Source: Deltaproteobacteria bacterium
GTDB taxonomy: Bacteria > Desulfobacterota > Desulfarculia > Adiutricales > JAGVGV01
Direction: 5' to 3'
Assembly (NCBI GenBank): GCA_020056895.1
Contig: JAGVGV010000194.1
Coordinates: 1 to 8,402 of the forward strand
Length of the DNA stretch: 8,402 nucleotides
The position numbers and the translations under genes are program-made. The notes under the pieces are model-generated. The model was given only the letters and a program-made list of their open reading frames with translations. It was not told where the DNA came from and ran no database searches. Shown here piece after piece: positions 7,345 to 8,402 of the stretch; the first letter of the stretch is position 1, and each line of letters begins with the position of its first letter.

Positions 7345-7387
7345 GAATCCGCTGGTTTCCGATCCCTTACTTGGGAACCAGCGGTTC
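7345..7387. terminator. Bidirectional intrinsic terminator between the cluster and uvrA
   Basis: CCGCTGGTT (7349-7357) pairs with AACCAGCGG (7376-7384), extended by GAA/TTC (7345-7347 with 7385-7387) around one bulged T. On the plus strand the stem is followed by the pyrimidine/T-rich stretch TTCTATTCCTATTT. On the minus strand it is followed by G then five T (complement of 7339-7343). It can serve both the rightward cluster and the leftward uvrA. It lies in the convergent gap and ends 5 bases from the uvrA stop. Confidence 0.65.
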
Positions 7388-7392
7388 TATTC

Positions 7393-8402
7393 CTATTTCC
7401 CGCCGTTGAGCACTTTTTTTAAAAACCGGCCGGTATGGGATTCCTTGTGGCCGGCCACTTGTTCGGGCGTACCGGCCACCAGCACCCGACCGCCGCCGTC
7501 CCCGCCTTCGGGCCCCAGGTCGATCACGTGGTCGGCGCACTTGATCACATCCAGGTTGTGTTCGATCACCACCACGGTGTTGCCCTGGTCCACCAGCCGG
7601 AACAGAACCTGGAGCAGCTTGTGGATGTCTTCGAAATGAAGGCCGGTGGTCGGTTCATCCAATATGTATAAGGTTCGGCCCGTGGCCCGCTTGGATAATT
7701 CCCGCGACAGCTTGATCCGTTGGGCTTCGCCGCCGGAAAGCGTGGTGGCGCTTTGGCCCAGGCGGATGTAATCCAGGCCCACTTCCATCAGGGTTTCCAT
7801 TTTGGACCGAATCTGGGGAACGCTGTCGAAAAATTCGTGGGCCGTGGCCACGGTCATATCCAGAACATCGGCGATGGACGCGCCCTTGAATTTTACCTCG
7901 AGGGTGTCGCGGTTGTACCGACGGCCCTGGCATGCTTCGCACCGGACATATACATCCGGCAGAAAATGCATTTCGATCTTTATGATCCCGTCGCCCTGGC
8001 AGGTTTCGCACCGGCCGCCCTTGACGTTGAACGAAAACCGGCCGGCCTTGTACCCCCGGGCCCGGGCTTCGGGCAGCCGGGTGAACAGATCGCGAATGAA
8101 GGTGAAGACGCCCGTGTACGTGGCCGGGTTGGACCGGGGCGTCCGGCCGATGGGGCTCTGGTCGATGTCGATCACCTTGTCGATCTCTTCCAGGCCCTTC
8201 ACCTTGTCGATTTTTCCGGCCCGCTCCTTGGCGCGGTACAACCGCTGAGCCGCCGCCTTGTACAGGGTTTCGATGACCAGGGTGGATTTGCCCGACCCCG
8301 AAACTCCGGTTACGCAGGTCAGGGTTCCGAGAGGGATGGAGGCGGTCACGTTTTTCAGGTTGTTTTCCGAACAGCCCGAAAGGGTGATGTTGCCCCGGCC
8401 GG
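7393..8402 (-). CDS. uvrA: Excinuclease ABC subunit A (UvrA), C-terminal part; 5' end beyond the right edge
   Basis: UvrA is the damage-recognition ATPase of nucleotide excision repair. This is its C-terminal ATPase half, with the TAG stop at 7393-7395. The frame stays open to the right edge and upstream codons read TLSGCSENNLKNVTASIPLG, the usual lead into the second nucleotide-binding domain, so the gene continues outside the window and the GTG at 8349 is internal. Motifs: Walker A GVSGSGKST (about 8281-8307), a zinc finger CETC-x19-CEAC (about 7930-8010), the ABC signature LSGGEAQRIKLSREL (about 7699-7743), Walker B LYILDEPTTGLH (about 7640-7675), and the switch His in VIEHNLDVI. All expected residues are intact. 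It converges on the membrane gene cluster and shares a terminator with it, but has no evident functional connection. Confidence 0.97.
   Translation of the reverse strand, partial: GRGNITLSGCSENNLKNVTASIPLGTLTCVTGVSGSGKSTLVIETLYKAAAQRLYRAKERAGKIDKVKGLEEIDKVIDIDQSPIGRTPRSNPATYTGVFTFIRDLFTRLPEARARGYKAGRFSFNVKGGRCETCQGDGIIKIEMHFLPDVYVRCEACQGRRYNRDTLEVKFKGASIADVLDMTVATAHEFFDSVPQIRSKMETLMEVGLDYIRLGQSATTLSGGEAQRIKLSRELSKRATGRTLYILDEPTTGLHFEDIHKLLQVLFRLVDQGNTVVVIEHNLDVIKCADHVIDLGPEGGDGGGRVLVAGTPEQVAGHKESHTGRFLKKVLNGGK

Overview
The window is GC-rich bacterial DNA, gene-dense, and almost entirely one rightward gene cluster. At the right end it meets a leftward uvrA. Nothing in it fixes the taxon. The GC-rich coding style, the gene set, and an intergenic repeat built from GCTGA heptads and GTAGGGGC hairpins suggest Desulfobacterota (former Deltaproteobacteria), but this is a low-to-moderate confidence guess from memory of such repeats.

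Layout. Positions 2-886 hold the 3' part of a DUF4129 membrane protein gene that enters from the left edge. It is followed by a DUF4350 membrane protein (889-2259), a MoxR-family AAA+ ATPase (2235-3200) and a DUF58 protein (3235-4638). These four are packed with overlaps or very short gaps, so they look like one transcription unit. A 308-base gap (4639-4946) is nearly filled by a repeat element: two inverted arms of four GCTGA heptads each, enclosing nested GC-rich inverted repeats and a C10 tract. Beyond it are a SpoIIM/DUF95 membrane protein (4947-5957) and an RDD-family membrane protein (5954-6724) joined by an ATGA overlap. A small secreted protein with a probable beta-sandwich fold (6760-7296) comes next. 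A 96-base convergent gap with a two-way terminator separates this cluster from uvrA, whose C-terminal third (7393-8402, minus strand) runs off the right edge.

How the genes fit together. DUF4129, DUF4350, MoxR, DUF58, SpoIIM and RDD form a recurring bacterial neighbourhood; as I recall, the actinobacterial moxR2 locus has a similar set. The usual reading is a MoxR ATPase working with a DUF58 (von Willebrand A-like) partner at the membrane, in a chaperone or complex-assembly role, with several integral membrane partners. The real substrate is not known for most such loci. The secreted protein at the 3' end is a reasonable candidate client or envelope output, but that is inference.

The most notable points are the heptad-armed element inside the cluster, whose arms carry outward-facing stop codons in all three frames; a 13-codon mini-ORF that bridges moxR and the DUF58 gene with stop-start overlaps at both ends; a long Lys/Asp/Glu-rich insert in the DUF4350 protein; and a degenerate MIDAS motif in DUF58. 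I found no CRISPR array, tRNA, rRNA, transposase or clear phage gene.
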